Notes: generated by a model not told the origin, from the letters alone. 64,000 bases of DNA from JAFGKK01 sp964521085 (GCA_964521085.1 CAZFPL010000006.1:1-64000), one strand, 5' to 3'; counted from the first letter of the stretch, positions 16,172-25,993 are shown. A program made the numbers and translations.

Positions 16172-17671
16172 ATGCCTCCGGATGACAACCTGCTATTAAA
16201 GGAAGATGTATCGCCGCGCATCCTGGTCACCGGCGTCACCGGTTACATCGGCGGCCGGTTGGCGCCGCGCCTGCTGGAAGCCGGATACCGGGTGCGGGTC
16301 CTTGTCCGCGATAAGGCGCGGCTTGCCGGCCGGCCGTGGATCGGCGAGGTGGAAATCGTCGCCGGGGACGCGTTGGAAGGAAAACCCCTGGAAGAAGCGA
16401 TGCAGGATGTCGAAACCGCTTTCTTCCTCCTCCATTCCCAACGCGGGGGATCCTCCTTCCTCGAGCGGAATATCACCGCGGCGAATCGCTTTGCGGCGGC
16501 GGCCCGTTCCGCCGAAATCCGGCACATCATTTTCCTCGGCGGTCTGGGCGAGGAAAAGTCTGACCGCTCGGGATTGCTGACCTCGCAGCGCCGGACAGCT
16601 GATATTTTGCGGCGGTCCGGCATCCCGCTTACCGAATTTCGCTCCGGCGCGGTGGTGGGCAGCGGCAGCGTGCTTTTCGAAATCGTGCGCTACATCACCG
16701 AGCGGTCGCCCCTCCTCCTCTGTCCCAAATGGCTGTCCACTCCCATCCAGCCGATCGCTGTCCGCGACCTTCTGGGATACCTGATCCTCGCCGTGTGCAC
16801 GCCCACCGCGCGGGGGAAGGTCATCGAAATCGGAGGGCCGGAAGTGATAACCGTCTTCCAGATGATGCGCGCGTACGCGCAGGCGCGCGGCTCGCGGCGG
16901 TTTATGATTCCCCTGCCCTGGTTCCTGCCGTGGTTGTCTTCGCAATGGGTGCACTGGATGACGCCGATTCCGGACGACCTGGCCCGGACCCGGATCGATA
17001 GTCTCTTTCATCCGGCCGTGGTGAAATCGCACACCGCGGAGGGAATATTCGGACAGCTGCCGCTGATGCACTATCGGGAGTTCCTCCGCCGGGCGATCGA
17101 AAAGATGGAACAGGGCCTGGTGGAAACAACCTGGACCGACTCCCTCGCCAGCAGCCAGGGTGATCTGCAGCCCGACAGATTGGAATCCCAGGAAGGATTG
17201 ATCCTCGAGCACCGCCAACGCCTGGCCGCCGCCTCCCCGGCGGACGTGTTTAATGTATTCACCTCACTCGGCGGCGAAAAAGGCTGGTTCTACATGGATT
17301 GGATCTGGAGATTTCGCGCCTGGCTGGACCGGCTGACCGGCGGAGTCGGAAGAACGCGGGGCAGACGGCATCCGCAGGAAGTGCGGCCGGGGGACGTGGT
17401 GGATTTCTGGCGCGTGGAAAATGTGGAACAAGGGCGGATGCTTCGCCTGCGCGCGGAAATGCGCATGTTCGGCCTGGGCTGGCTTGAATTCCTCGCCCTT
17501 CCGTTGGAAAGCGGGAAAACCCGCCTGCTCCTCACGGCGTATTATCTCCCCAAAGGATTCCTGGGAATTCTCTACTGGCATTTTCTCAAGCCGATTCACG
17601 CCGCCATTTTTTCCGGGTTGATCCGGGCCATCTGCCGCCGCGCGGAAAGCGTCGCCAAAAGCGCCGCGTGA
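16172..17671 (+). CDS. SDR-type NAD(P)-binding oxidoreductase with C-terminal DUF2867 domain
   Basis: About 499 aa from the ATG at 16172 (MPPDDNLLLK); an in-frame ATG at 16133 would add 13 residues. The N-terminal half is an atypical short-chain dehydrogenase fold of the YbjT type, with ILVTGVTGYIGGRL as dinucleotide motif and HIIFLGGLGEE in the middle. The C-terminal ~150 residues (RLAAASPADVFNVFTSLGGEKGW...) match the DUF2867 pattern found fused to such proteins. The family lacks a settled function; roles in quinone or lipid metabolism are proposed for relatives. Confidence 0.85.
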   Translation: MPPDDNLLLKEDVSPRILVTGVTGYIGGRLAPRLLEAGYRVRVLVRDKARLAGRPWIGEVEIVAGDALEGKPLEEAMQDVETAFFLLHSQRGGSSFLERNITAANRFAAAARSAEIRHIIFLGGLGEEKSDRSGLLTSQRRTADILRRSGIPLTEFRSGAVVGSGSVLFEIVRYITERSPLLLCPKWLSTPIQPIAVRDLLGYLILAVCTPTARGKVIEIGGPEVITVFQMMRAYAQARGSRRFMIPLPWFLPWLSSQWVHWMTPIPDDLARTRIDSLFHPAVVKSHTAEGIFGQLPLMHYREFLRRAIEKMEQGLVETTWTDSLASSQGDLQPDRLESQEGLILEHRQRLAAASPADVFNVFTSLGGEKGWFYMDWIWRFRAWLDRLTGGVGRTRGRRHPQEVRPGDVVDFWRVENVEQGRMLRLRAEMRMFGLGWLEFLALPLESGKTRLLLTAYYLPKGFLGILYWHFLKPIHAAIFSGLIRAICRRAESVAKSAA

Positions 17672-17836
17672 CATGCTTGCATGCATGCGGGTGAGTGGAA
17701 CGGGCCGACCCTGATCAGAAAAAACCAAGCCGGACTCAGGATTTTAAAAACGACCGATGGTATCCACTGGTTGCAAGCCCTTATCCTTTTTCGCTGCACG
17801 AAATTAAACCGTTTGGGGGATTGCGAAAACGCGCGC

Positions 17837-18439
17837 CTAGGATGGCATGAGCGAGTCTAAAGGGATTGCCGTGCCGTCCGGCAGGCTCAAGGTGAAGATT
17901 TCCGCTTTTTTATCGATCAAAAAAGCCAAGTGAATTTCAGTCAAAATATAGGAATCCGGATCTCTCGAAGTGCAGAGATGCCGGGCGTTCCCTGCTCTTC
18001 CATGTCCATCGCGGGTCATGGAAGACAGTGTGATCCATTCGATCCTATTTTTCGTGATCCACGCCTCCACCCGTGCGGAGGTCAGCGACGGCCCTTTGAT
18101 GACCTTAAACAGAATAATCAGGAATTCCTCCAATTGCGGATCATCCGCCGGCGTGCTGTCTGTTCCGCACCGGAAGGTTTCCCGCCGGAGAGCTTTGGTG
18201 ATGAGCAGGCTGGCGTCACCGACCTGCACCGGTTCTTCGATGCCGGGGATCAGCGTAGGAGAGGAAGTGCGCGTCGGGAAGGAGGTTGCGGTCAACGACG
18301 GCGTGACGGTGGAGGTTATAGTTTCGGTCGGGGTCGAAGTCGGGATGGCGCTGGGTTCGGGGGAAAGGAAGGAGAAATCGCACGCCAGGAGGATGGCACA
18401 GCCGGCGGCCATAGCCGACAGAATCTCTTTCTTCCCCAT
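17837..18439 (-). CDS. Small exported lipoprotein with Thr/Pro linker and DUF4352-like domain
   Basis: This 200-aa protein has a lipobox LLAC at residues 17-20, so Cys20 is the likely lipidated residue. A Thr/Pro/Ser linker (about 29-66) leads to a beta-rich domain (about 72-200; VQVGDASLLITKALRRE..) with two Cys, resembling telokin/DUF4352-type Ig-like domains. GGGAGGAAATAG lies directly before the ATG. The function is unknown; it is probably attached outside the membrane. Confidence 0.75.
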   Translation of the reverse strand: MGKKEILSAMAAGCAILLACDFSFLSPEPSAIPTSTPTETITSTVTPSLTATSFPTRTSSPTLIPGIEEPVQVGDASLLITKALRRETFRCGTDSTPADDPQLEEFLIILFKVIKGPSLTSARVEAWITKNRIEWITLSSMTRDGHGRAGNARHLCTSRDPDSYILTEIHLAFLIDKKAEIFTLSLPDGTAIPLDSLMPS

Positions 18440-18535
18440 CTATTTCCTCCCGCGGATTGCGATTATCGGAAACGAGCGAAATCCTGCGGTGACGGATTCG
18501 CCGAATACTTCCCCGTTTGATCCAACCTTAAAAAA

Positions 18536-18541
18536 ATTATA
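18536..18541 (-). promoter_or_regulatory. Candidate -10 for the lipoprotein gene
   Basis: Perfect TATAAT on the minus strand about 97 bp upstream of the ATG, without a good -35. Confidence 0.3.
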
Positions 18542-18677
18542 TCACGACCGATTATGCTTTTTTCGCGGCTTCCCCGGCGTTTCCGCTGAGGCAAAACGCG
18601 CGCAATCACGGATCGAGATTCCTGTCCTTCCCCGGCGGCGTTCCGCTGTGCGCGAAACACAATCCGGGAATTACATT

Positions 18678-18683
18678 TATAAT
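18678..18683 (+). promoter_or_regulatory. Candidate -10 for the redoxin gene
   Basis: Perfect TATAAT 34 bp upstream of the TTG start chosen for the redoxin. The -35 is weak. Confidence 0.35.
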
Positions 18684-18717
18684 CTAATTGTCCCAGCCGT
18701 TTCGGGAGGATTTTCCT

Positions 18718-19191
18718 TTGTCTGAGCCATACCCCCTCGCGCCGGATTTTCAACTCGTGGATACCCAAGGCTATCCGGTCAATCTCTCCACGTTCCGCGG
18801 CCACGCCAATCTTGTACTCGTTTTTAACCGCGGCCTTTCCTGCCCGTTTTGCCGCCGCCACCTCTCCCTGCTCCGCCGGGAGATGCAGGCATTTGAAACG
18901 CGTCATGCGGTAATCCTCATCATCGATCCCGATCGTCCCGAACAAATCAGGGAATATTGGGAGCGGGAAGGATTGCCGTTCCCGGGTTTCGCGGATCCAG
19001 ACAGCCGCCTTGCATCCCTCTTTCATCAAAAAGTGAATATCTTCCGCGACGGACGGCTTCCCTCAGTCGTTCTCGTGGACCGCGAGAGCCGGATTCGATA
19101 CCGCCACGATGGTTCTTCCGCGCCGGACCTCCCTTCGAACGAGACGCTCCTGGCGGAATTGGACCGGATCAACCGGGAACAAGCGAAATAA
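18718..19191 (+). CDS. Redoxin-family (AhpC/TSA-like) protein
   Basis: This 157-aa protein starts at TTG (18718), with GGGAGGA placed 7 nt upstream. An earlier TTG at 18688 has no ribosome-binding site and overlaps the promoter region. The fold is thioredoxin-like: APDFQLVDTQGYPVNLSTFRG, then a CPFC motif (GLSCPFCRRHLSLL), LIIDPDRPEQIREYW, and LPSVVLVDRESRIRYRH. It probably reduces peroxides or disulfides in the cytoplasm. The stop codon overlaps the next start (TAATG), so the pair is translationally coupled. Confidence 0.88.
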   Translation: MSEPYPLAPDFQLVDTQGYPVNLSTFRGHANLVLVFNRGLSCPFCRRHLSLLRREMQAFETRHAVILIIDPDRPEQIREYWEREGLPFPGFADPDSRLASLFHQKVNIFRDGRLPSVVLVDRESRIRYRHDGSSAPDLPSNETLLAELDRINREQAK

Positions 19192-20351
19192 TGACGGCGC
19201 GCGCATTTGCCGTCCTCCTGTTATGGGCGGGGATTCTCGCCGGGTGCGGGAAGGCCGAGCGTTCCTTTCGCATCGTCACCATAACCGATCTGACCGGTCC
19301 GCAGGCGGCATACGGCCAGGGAATCCGGCTGGCTGCCGCGATGGCGCTGAAGGAACAATCTGCCGCGCTTCGCAATGCCGGCTGGTGGATCGAGCTTTCC
19401 TCCTTCGATGCATACGGTTCCACGCAGGATCTTTCCGCTTCCGTTTCCCGAATCGCCGCCCAATCCGAGGCCCTCTGCGCCGTAGTGCACACCGCCACCG
19501 CCGGCAATTTGGCGTCCGCTCAGATTCTTCACGCCGCCGGAATCCCGACCGTCCTTCCGGCCGAGACCGCTCCGCTTCCGATTGGAACATCGCTGCCGGA
19601 AATCCTGTGGTTATCCCCCGAAGATCGCGCCCACGGAGCGGGCGACGCCGATTGGATTGCGGCGGAAGATTACACCTCCGTGTTCCTGCTTTTAGGTCCG
19701 GGCGAGCATGCGCAAGCCATCGAAGAGGGATTCCTCCCGCGCGCGGATACTCTCGGTTTGACGGTATCGGAGGCTCGAATTTCCCCGGCGCAGGACAGCC
19801 GCGCTTGGATCCCTTCCTTTAAATCCGCTGCGCCGCAGCTTGTCTATTATTCCGGATCCCTTGAGTTCGTCCCTTCGATCCTGGGGGATCTGGAAAGCGC
19901 AGGCTTTCAGGGCACATTGTTTATCGCGGAGAGTGAGGCGGAAGATTCGTTGCCGAAGGTCCTGAGATCCGACAAACTTCTTCTCTACTTTTCTCCGGCA
20001 ACAGCCTCTTCCGAGGATTTTTCCCAATCCGTCGAGTTCGCGGAAAAATACCGGAACGCCTATGCCGCCGAACCTCCTTCGTTGGCCGCTTTGGGGTACG
20101 ATGCCGTCACCTTTTGCCTTTTGCCGCTTGTGGGGCGGAACGCCGCCGATCCGAGCCAGACCTCGCCGCGGGCGGAAATCATCTCGCGCTGGCGGTCCGG
20201 CAAGGTTCTGGAAGGCATTGCCGTCGATTATTCCTTCGTCCGTGGGCGGCCATGCCGCACTCAGGTGTTCACCCCTTCCAAGGATCCGGGCGCTTTCTGG
20301 ATTCCCGTGCCGCAGCCGGATCCGGCGGAAGGCGAAAACTCCGGTTGTTGA
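19191..20351 (+). CDS. ABC-type solute-binding lipoprotein (Leu/Ile/Val-binding family)
   Basis: This 386-aa protein begins with a lipoprotein signal (LLLWAGILAGCGKAE), so Cys is lipidated and the protein faces the outside. ITDLTGPQAAYGQGIRLAAAMALKE is the typical start of type-I periplasmic binding proteins for branched amino acids or amides. Two lobes are recognisable from ALCAVVHTATAGNLASAQIL and PQLVYYSGSLEFVPSILGDLESAGF. No permease or ATPase gene is nearby, so its transporter is encoded elsewhere or it acts as a sensor. It is coupled to the redoxin gene by a TAATG overlap. Confidence 0.85.
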   Translation: MTARAFAVLLLWAGILAGCGKAERSFRIVTITDLTGPQAAYGQGIRLAAAMALKEQSAALRNAGWWIELSSFDAYGSTQDLSASVSRIAAQSEALCAVVHTATAGNLASAQILHAAGIPTVLPAETAPLPIGTSLPEILWLSPEDRAHGAGDADWIAAEDYTSVFLLLGPGEHAQAIEEGFLPRADTLGLTVSEARISPAQDSRAWIPSFKSAAPQLVYYSGSLEFVPSILGDLESAGFQGTLFIAESEAEDSLPKVLRSDKLLLYFSPATASSEDFSQSVEFAEKYRNAYAAEPPSLAALGYDAVTFCLLPLVGRNAADPSQTSPRAEIISRWRSGKVLEGIAVDYSFVRGRPCRTQVFTPSKDPGAFWIPVPQPDPAEGENSGC

Positions 20352-20446
20352 ATCAACGCATCCGATCCGGTGCCATCGATGGATCCCCTTCCGACAGGGT
20401 TTCGTTTTCCCGGCGAGGATGCTATCATCGCCCCGGAGGAGCGGAC

Positions 20447-21745
20447 ATGCGCTTGCAGGAGAACAGCCTGATTTGCATCATCGGCGGCGGACCGGCCGGG
20501 TGCTTCGCCGCCATCCATCTGTTGGACCGCGCCCGCGAAGCATCCATCCATCTGGATGTGCGGATCTTCGATCCGCGCTTCGTCCGCGAAGCGCGCGGGT
20601 TGGCAAGCTGCAAGGGCTGCGCCGGGATCGTTTCGGCGAACGCGCTGCAGGCGGTCGAATCCATCAACCTCCAAGTCCCGCCCAGCGTGATCCAGGAAAC
20701 CATCGAGGAATACCGCGTTCATATCCTGGGCAAAATCATCCGTCTTCCCCAGCCCCGACCGGGGCGCAGGATCCTGAGTGTATACCGTGGCCGCGGCCCC
20801 CGGTTGCACAGTGGCGAACCAATCGAAAGTTTCGATGCCTTTTTACTGGCCGAAGCGCGGGCGCGCGGCGCCGTATATCTGCCGCAGCAGGTGCGTTCGG
20901 TGGGATGGGAAGAGGGCCCGGTAGTGCACACCGACTCCGAATCCTTCCCCGCCGACCTCGTCGTCGTGGCCAATGGAGTCAACAGCCGCCCGGTTCTCGA
21001 CCCGGTGTTCGATTATGTTCCTCCCCCCACCGAGATTATGGCGCAGGATGAAATCCGCAAACCGCCCCAGTGGCCTGCCCATACCGTGGCGGCGTTCTTC
21101 GGGGAACCCAAAGGATTGGTGTTCGGGGTTATGGTCCCGAAAAGGGAATACCTCAACGTATCCCTGCTGGGGTATGGAATGGGGCCGGATCCGATCCGGG
21201 AGTTCTTCCAAGCGCAGCAGGAACCGATCGCCAACTATCTCGCCACCCCGCCGGAGGGTTGCTGCGGCTGCGGGCCGCGCGTCCCGCTGCACGCCGCGCG
21301 CCGCTTCTTTGGCGACCGGTGGGTCGCGGTGGGGGATGCGGCCGTAGCCAGACTCTATAAGGACGGGATTTTTTCCGCCTTCACCACGTCGCGGATGGCG
21401 ATGGACACGGCTCTCCAGAACGGGGTCAGCGCGGCCGCCTTCGAATCCGGTTACGCATCCACCGCCCGGCAAATCGCCGGCGACAACCAGTATGGCGAGA
21501 TCCTCTTCGGGATCAGCAACGCCATCATGAAGAATCCGCGCCTCACGGCCGCTTTCCTCTACAGCCTGCGCCTGGACGAACACCGGCCTCCGGAGAAAAA
21601 GATTTTGGCGCGGACGATCTGGGGCATGCTCACCGGCGACGAATCCTACCGGGAGCTGTTCCGCATGTCCTTCCGGCCGCGCGACCTTGCGGAACTCGGC
21701 CGCGAGGCGCTCCGCCGCCAATGGAGAGCCGCGCGGAGGGGGTAG
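20447..21745 (+). CDS. FAD-dependent oxidoreductase (geranylgeranyl-reductase-like)
   Basis: This 432-aa protein starts at ATG 20447 behind GGAGGA; the longer frame from 20114 overlaps the preceding gene and is rejected. The dinucleotide motif is IIGGGPAG (residues 11-18). WVAVGDAAVARLYKDGI (around 300) is the second FAD-contact motif of the group. Two Cys clusters stand out: SCKGCAG near residue 60 and GCCGCGPR near 270. Relatives reduce isoprenoid chains or act as ETF-dehydrogenase-like enzymes. The substrate is not evident, and no lipid genes are adjacent. Confidence 0.78.
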   Translation: MRLQENSLICIIGGGPAGCFAAIHLLDRAREASIHLDVRIFDPRFVREARGLASCKGCAGIVSANALQAVESINLQVPPSVIQETIEEYRVHILGKIIRLPQPRPGRRILSVYRGRGPRLHSGEPIESFDAFLLAEARARGAVYLPQQVRSVGWEEGPVVHTDSESFPADLVVVANGVNSRPVLDPVFDYVPPPTEIMAQDEIRKPPQWPAHTVAAFFGEPKGLVFGVMVPKREYLNVSLLGYGMGPDPIREFFQAQQEPIANYLATPPEGCCGCGPRVPLHAARRFFGDRWVAVGDAAVARLYKDGIFSAFTTSRMAMDTALQNGVSAAAFESGYASTARQIAGDNQYGEILFGISNAIMKNPRLTAAFLYSLRLDEHRPPEKKILARTIWGMLTGDESYRELFRMSFRPRDLAELGREALRRQWRAARRG

Positions 21746-21769
21746 CCGCGCCGGGAAGGAAGCCGCCGT

Positions 21770-23332
21770 ATGCGTTCCCGTTTGCCCATCCTCGGAATTT
21801 CAATTTTCTTCGCCCTCCTGACGCTGATCCCATATGGAATCGCGTACGGAAGCGCCGGCGAATTCCGTTTCACCGGATTCCTGTTCAATCCATACGACGC
21901 GGCATCCTATCTGGCGAAAATGCGGCAGGGATATGACGGGCAGATCCTCTACACGCTGGCCTTCACCAATGATCCCGGGCCGGGCGCGTTGATTTTCACC
22001 TACTACCTCCTGCTCGGCCGCCTGGCCCGCCTGTTGGGGCTGCCGCTGATCGTCCTGTGGCACACGGCGCGCATCCTGGGCGGGGCGTTTTTCCTGATCG
22101 TCGCCTGGGAGTTTTTCGGCCGGATCGGACTTTCCGCGCGCGGCCGGCGCATCGCCTGGATCATCCTCCTCCTCGGTTCGGGATTCGGATTCCTCGTCAT
22201 TCCTCTCGGCACCTTTACGGCCGATCTCTGGGTGTCTGAATACATCCCCTTCCTCGGGATGCTCACCAGCGCGCATTTCCCGCTCGCGAGCGGGTTGATC
22301 CTTCTTCTGGCGATGGGTATCGCCCTGCCCGCCCGCCGGCCGACGTTGTTCTCGATAGCGGCCGCATTCCTCCTTTCCACCGTCCTGGCTTCGATCCAGC
22401 CGTTCGGATTCCTGCCCCTCGGCTTGGCGCTTTCGGTGTGGATGCTTTGGAGCCGGATCCGCCACGGCCGTTTTCCGGAGGGCTCCATCCTGCACCTGGC
22501 AGCCGCCGGATTTGGAATCTTGCCTTGGGGCGTATACGATCTCTGGATGACGCAGACCCTGCCGCGATTCGGTGTGTGGTTCTCTCAGAATCAAACCCCC
22601 ACTCCGCCGGTTTGGGATGTCGCACTCTCCTTGGGTTTGCCCGGGATCTTCGTTGCGGCATCCTGCGTCCGCTGGATGCGGAGCCGGGCGGCCTTCCGGG
22701 AGAAGATCGGTTCCGTCCGCAGCGAGACGCTGCTGCTGGCATTGTGGCTCGGCCTCAACCTTGTTCTTTTATATGCGCCCTTCCCGCTGCAGCGGCGCCT
22801 GATGCTGGGAATGTGGATACCGCTCGCGGCGCTGGCCGCGCCGATTATGGAGTCGTGGTTATTTCCTTCCATTCTTTCCATCCGGCGCGCACTCGCCGCC
22901 GGCATCCCCCTATGCCTGACGAATGCGGTTTTTCTGGTGCTCATCCTGCTTGCCGGTGTATCGCACGATTCGCTTCTCTTCCTGAGCCGTGATGAAGCCG
23001 CCGCCGTGGATTGGATGAACGTCCACGCGAAGGCATCCGTCGTGCTGGCTTCGCCCGGGGTCAGCATGTGGCTGCCCGGCATGGCGGGGGTCCGCGTGGT
23101 GTACGGTCACCCGATGGAGACGCCCGATGCGGACCGGGCCCGGAAGGATGTGGAAACGTTTTTTGAGTCTTCGGATGCGGATACCCGGACCCGGATCCTT
23201 ATCGATCATCAAGTGAATTGGGTTTTATGCACGGCGGATGAGCCGGGGTGCCGCGCGGACGAAAACGGCCTCTTGGAGGAAGTGTTCTCATCGGACGGCG
23301 TGAAAATACTGGCCGTCCAGACTGAATATTGA
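21770..23332 (+). CDS. Polytopic membrane protein, possibly GT-C-type glycosyltransferase
   Basis: This 520-aa protein has around ten hydrophobic segments and a soluble C-terminal tail (about 410-520). The early loop FLFNPYDAASYLAKMRQGYDGQ is followed by YTLAFTNDPGPGALIFTYYLLLGRLARL, a layout like GT-C membrane glycosyltransferases in which acidic residues of the first loop are catalytic. The tail SVVLASPGVSMWLPGMAGVRVVYGHPMETPD is like the post-membrane domain of such proteins. No family was firmly recognised. It follows the FAD oxidoreductase by 24 bp on the same strand. Confidence 0.65.
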   Translation: MRSRLPILGISIFFALLTLIPYGIAYGSAGEFRFTGFLFNPYDAASYLAKMRQGYDGQILYTLAFTNDPGPGALIFTYYLLLGRLARLLGLPLIVLWHTARILGGAFFLIVAWEFFGRIGLSARGRRIAWIILLLGSGFGFLVIPLGTFTADLWVSEYIPFLGMLTSAHFPLASGLILLLAMGIALPARRPTLFSIAAAFLLSTVLASIQPFGFLPLGLALSVWMLWSRIRHGRFPEGSILHLAAAGFGILPWGVYDLWMTQTLPRFGVWFSQNQTPTPPVWDVALSLGLPGIFVAASCVRWMRSRAAFREKIGSVRSETLLLALWLGLNLVLLYAPFPLQRRLMLGMWIPLAALAAPIMESWLFPSILSIRRALAAGIPLCLTNAVFLVLILLAGVSHDSLLFLSRDEAAAVDWMNVHAKASVVLASPGVSMWLPGMAGVRVVYGHPMETPDADRARKDVETFFESSDADTRTRILIDHQVNWVLCTADEPGCRADENGLLEEVFSSDGVKILAVQTEY

Positions 23333-23339
23333 CTTTTTC

Positions 23340-23700
23340 TGCCGATTGGTACCCAACCCGGAAAAAGCGGATCCAACCCGGCGTTTTCTTTACGCGTTCG
23401 GTGCCGCCCGACCATGGACCCTTTTCAACGGTGTCTTCGCAACCCTCTTGCTCGACGCCGGCCATCCCGTACTCCGCTCTCTTTCCGACCCGCGACGAGG
23501 CGGGCGGCGAAGCAATACTCTGATAGCACCGCCTCCGCCGCTTGCGCCGCACTCCTGCGCAAGCGGCAAATCCAATTCGTCCTCATCCACACGCTCTGGC
23601 GGATATTCAATGGGAGCATGGAATCCCCGCCGTTGGTCGAGGAAGGCCGCTTCGGAAGCATCGCCATCTACCGTGTGCCGCAGCAAGCCCGACCATCGGG
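23340..23700 (+). pseudogene. Decayed C-terminal end of a GT-C-type membrane protein
   Basis: Two reading frames hold consecutive pieces that look like one tail domain. Frame one reads RPWTLFNGVFATLLLDAGHPV. After at least one frameshift, another frame reads LLRKRQIQFVLIHTLWR and LVEEGRFGSIAIYRVP, the usual end of GT39-like proteins. No start, ribosome-binding site or membrane segments remain. This is tentative; it could also be unrelated DNA. Confidence 0.35.
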
Positions 23701-23801
23701 AGCCGCCTTTTCGCATTTTCCGAATTTTCGAAATGCGTATACGTTTCTCCCCCGCGGGTTCAATCCGTGCGGTGCCAAGATTTATTTTTTTATTATTTTG
23801 C
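23701..23801. other. Rest of the gap before the GT39-like gene
   Basis: This is the remainder of the ~500-bp gap between 23333 and 23839. Apart from the promoter at 23802-23830, nothing is recognised. Confidence 0.4.
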
Positions 23802-23830
23802 TTGCAATCTGAACTATTGTTCATTATACT
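23802..23830 (+). promoter_or_regulatory. Sigma70-type promoter of the glycosylation cluster
   Basis: TTGCAA at 23802-23807, 17-bp spacer, TATACT at 23825-23830. The start point would fall at about 23837, so the first ATG (23840) would be nearly leaderless. Confidence 0.55.
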
Positions 23831-23839
23831 CGCGCTAAC

Positions 23840-25987
23840 ATGCAGAACAGGAAGTGGACATCGAGGATGAAAGAGTCTCCAAAGATTTTTAACTCCCTTT
23901 CCACAACCACAATCCTTTTATTCTTGACTTTCTTGGAAGCATTGGGAGGATTGATCGTCCTGATCGCGTTCCCCGGCGGCCTGCTGCTTCCATATCGGAT
24001 TTCCTTCCTCGTCATCTTCACCGCTCTGCTGCTGTTATCCGGTTGGGGGACGTGGAGAGCCTTCGCAAACAGCGCCGGGGCGGGCGCTGTCTTGCGGCGT
24101 TGGTTCGAGTCTCCGACTGTCATTCCGCGGTTCATTCTTGGTTTTTTTGTTTTTTCCATCTTTGTCATTTTCTTGGCAATCCTATGGATCCCGGATCCGT
24201 CGCTTAAGCAGGCCGGCGGGTCGTTGTCGCGGATCGCCCTCTTTTCCATGTGGATCGCTTGCATCGCAGTCCAATGGGGCGCCGCATGGTGGATCGTCCA
24301 TAAAAAAGAATCCCTGGTGTTTCCTCCGCGGATGCTCGAAGCGATCCTGCTTCTGGCGGTATTCCTGGCCTCGCTGGCCGTCCGCATTCCGATGACGGGT
24401 TATGGATTGCCGTATCAGGGCGTCTGGGATGAAGTGGTGACGTATCCGCAGGCGTTGCGGATGTTTGTCGAGCCCGGTTTGAAACCGGCCGCGTACGTGC
24501 CGGCCTATGGATATTCGTCCTACGGCGACCTGCTTACCTACATTACCTTCGCGGGGGAAACGGTCGGCTATTTCGACGGAATGCGCAACGGCGAAGTGCA
24601 CTCGGTATCCGAATTCGTGTCCCCGCCGCGAGGCGCGGTTTCCATTTACGAGGCGGTTCATCCCTCCGGAATTCCGCTTCGCTACCCCCGTCTCCTGATC
24701 GTGTTGATCAATTGCCTTGCGCCCGTGTTTATTTTTTTCATCCTCCGCAAATACTTCCGGTTGAATGCCTGGCTTTGTTTCGGGGCATCCGTGATCTACG
24801 CCGTTTTCAGCCGCGAGGTCATCTACTACTCATCCTATATCCTTCCGGACGCCCTGGCGGCGACGTTCACCGTGATCCTTCTATGGGCGGCCATGGAAGC
24901 CATGCAACGCGGCGGGAAGGAATTTCTGCCGTGGCTCGGCTGCGGGATTTTGGCGGGGGTGGTTATCAGCATCAATATCCGCAATATCGCGGTCTTGCTT
25001 ATTCCCATCATCGCCTTTCTGCTCGCCTGGAAGAAGGGAACGAACCCCTGGCTGCTTCCGGCCGTGATCATCGGCGCGGTTGCGGGCTTTGCGCTGACGT
25101 CGCCGTATTCGCTGATCGATTTTCCCTCCTACCTCCGGCGAATTTCCTCGCTGCAATGGAATCACGACACTTCCCTGTCCCATCGTTTATCGAGTTTGGT
25201 GTTCTACATCCGTGGAGCCTTTGCGCCGGGCTTTCAATCCGCCTATGTGAATTCCACCGAAGGAAGCGCCGGCGTGGGCATCTGGGTCGGGATCCTGGCG
25301 CTGCTCGGGATCTATCGGGGAATCCTGCGCTGTGCGCGGAAAACGCTGCTCCTGCTGGCGTTCTCTGCCATACAATTTTTCCTCGTCCTGTCGGTCGTGG
25401 AAAACTACACCCGCCACATCCTGATCCTATACCCACTGTTTTGTTTGCTGGCCGGAAACGGTTTGGCGCTGCTTGCGGAGCTGCTCCGCGGCGGGATGAA
25501 CCGGATCCCATCGGGCCAACTGCGGATCTGGGGACGCTACGCTCCGGCAATCGTGCTGGTTGTGTTCCTCGCCCTCCACGCAGGTCAACTCCGCCTGACC
25601 GCAGAGTACGTCCAACGGACCAGCGCCTTTCGACCGTCCCAAACGCAAGCGGTGAATTATTTAAAGGGGCTCCTCCAACCCGGGGATATCGTCGGCCTTC
25701 AAGCCGAACTGCCATTCGTGGAGGAGTACCTTACGCAACAGGGCATTTCCTTCCGGCGCGTTTCAGCCTCCGAAACGATATCGGAACTGAGAGCGCAGGG
25801 CATCACCTATGTGATCGGGACCGACCGTCTGGCGAGCGATTATCTTCTGGCTGCCCCCGTCGTCTGGGAAGGTTATTTTCATACGCCCGGATCGATCCTC
25901 GCATCCTTCGGAAAGGATCCCCTGGAGGCCGAAGGATTCCCCTGCGCTGATCTCTATTTGTTTGTCGGCAGAATTCCGGGGAATTGA
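23840..25987 (+). CDS. GT39-like membrane glycosyltransferase
   Basis: Up to 715 aa, with an alternative start at 23867 (MKESPKIF). A membrane protein with about 12 hydrophobic segments. After the first segments comes the large loop GVWDEVVTYPQALRMFVEPG (the Asp-Glu pair as in PMT/ArnT enzymes), then YIL PDALAATFTVILLWAAMEA, the usual SSYILPDAL motif of family-39 enzymes. The C-terminal soluble tail (about 590-715) contains YLKGLLQPGDIVGLQAELPFVEEYL. It probably moves a sugar from a polyprenyl-phosphate donor to lipid or protein outside the membrane. A GT2 enzyme that could make that donor is encoded just downstream. Confidence 0.85.
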   Translation: MQNRKWTSRMKESPKIFNSLSTTTILLFLTFLEALGGLIVLIAFPGGLLLPYRISFLVIFTALLLLSGWGTWRAFANSAGAGAVLRRWFESPTVIPRFILGFFVFSIFVIFLAILWIPDPSLKQAGGSLSRIALFSMWIACIAVQWGAAWWIVHKKESLVFPPRMLEAILLLAVFLASLAVRIPMTGYGLPYQGVWDEVVTYPQALRMFVEPGLKPAAYVPAYGYSSYGDLLTYITFAGETVGYFDGMRNGEVHSVSEFVSPPRGAVSIYEAVHPSGIPLRYPRLLIVLINCLAPVFIFFILRKYFRLNAWLCFGASVIYAVFSREVIYYSSYILPDALAATFTVILLWAAMEAMQRGGKEFLPWLGCGILAGVVISINIRNIAVLLIPIIAFLLAWKKGTNPWLLPAVIIGAVAGFALTSPYSLIDFPSYLRRISSLQWNHDTSLSHRLSSLVFYIRGAFAPGFQSAYVNSTEGSAGVGIWVGILALLGIYRGILRCARKTLLLLAFSAIQFFLVLSVVENYTRHILILYPLFCLLAGNGLALLAELLRGGMNRIPSGQLRIWGRYAPAIVLVVFLALHAGQLRLTAEYVQRTSAFRPSQTQAVNYLKGLLQPGDIVGLQAELPFVEEYLTQQGISFRRVSASETISELRAQGITYVIGTDRLASDYLLAAPVVWEGYFHTPGSILASFGKDPLEAEGFPCADLYLFVGRIPGN

Positions 25988-25993
25988 CCGCGC

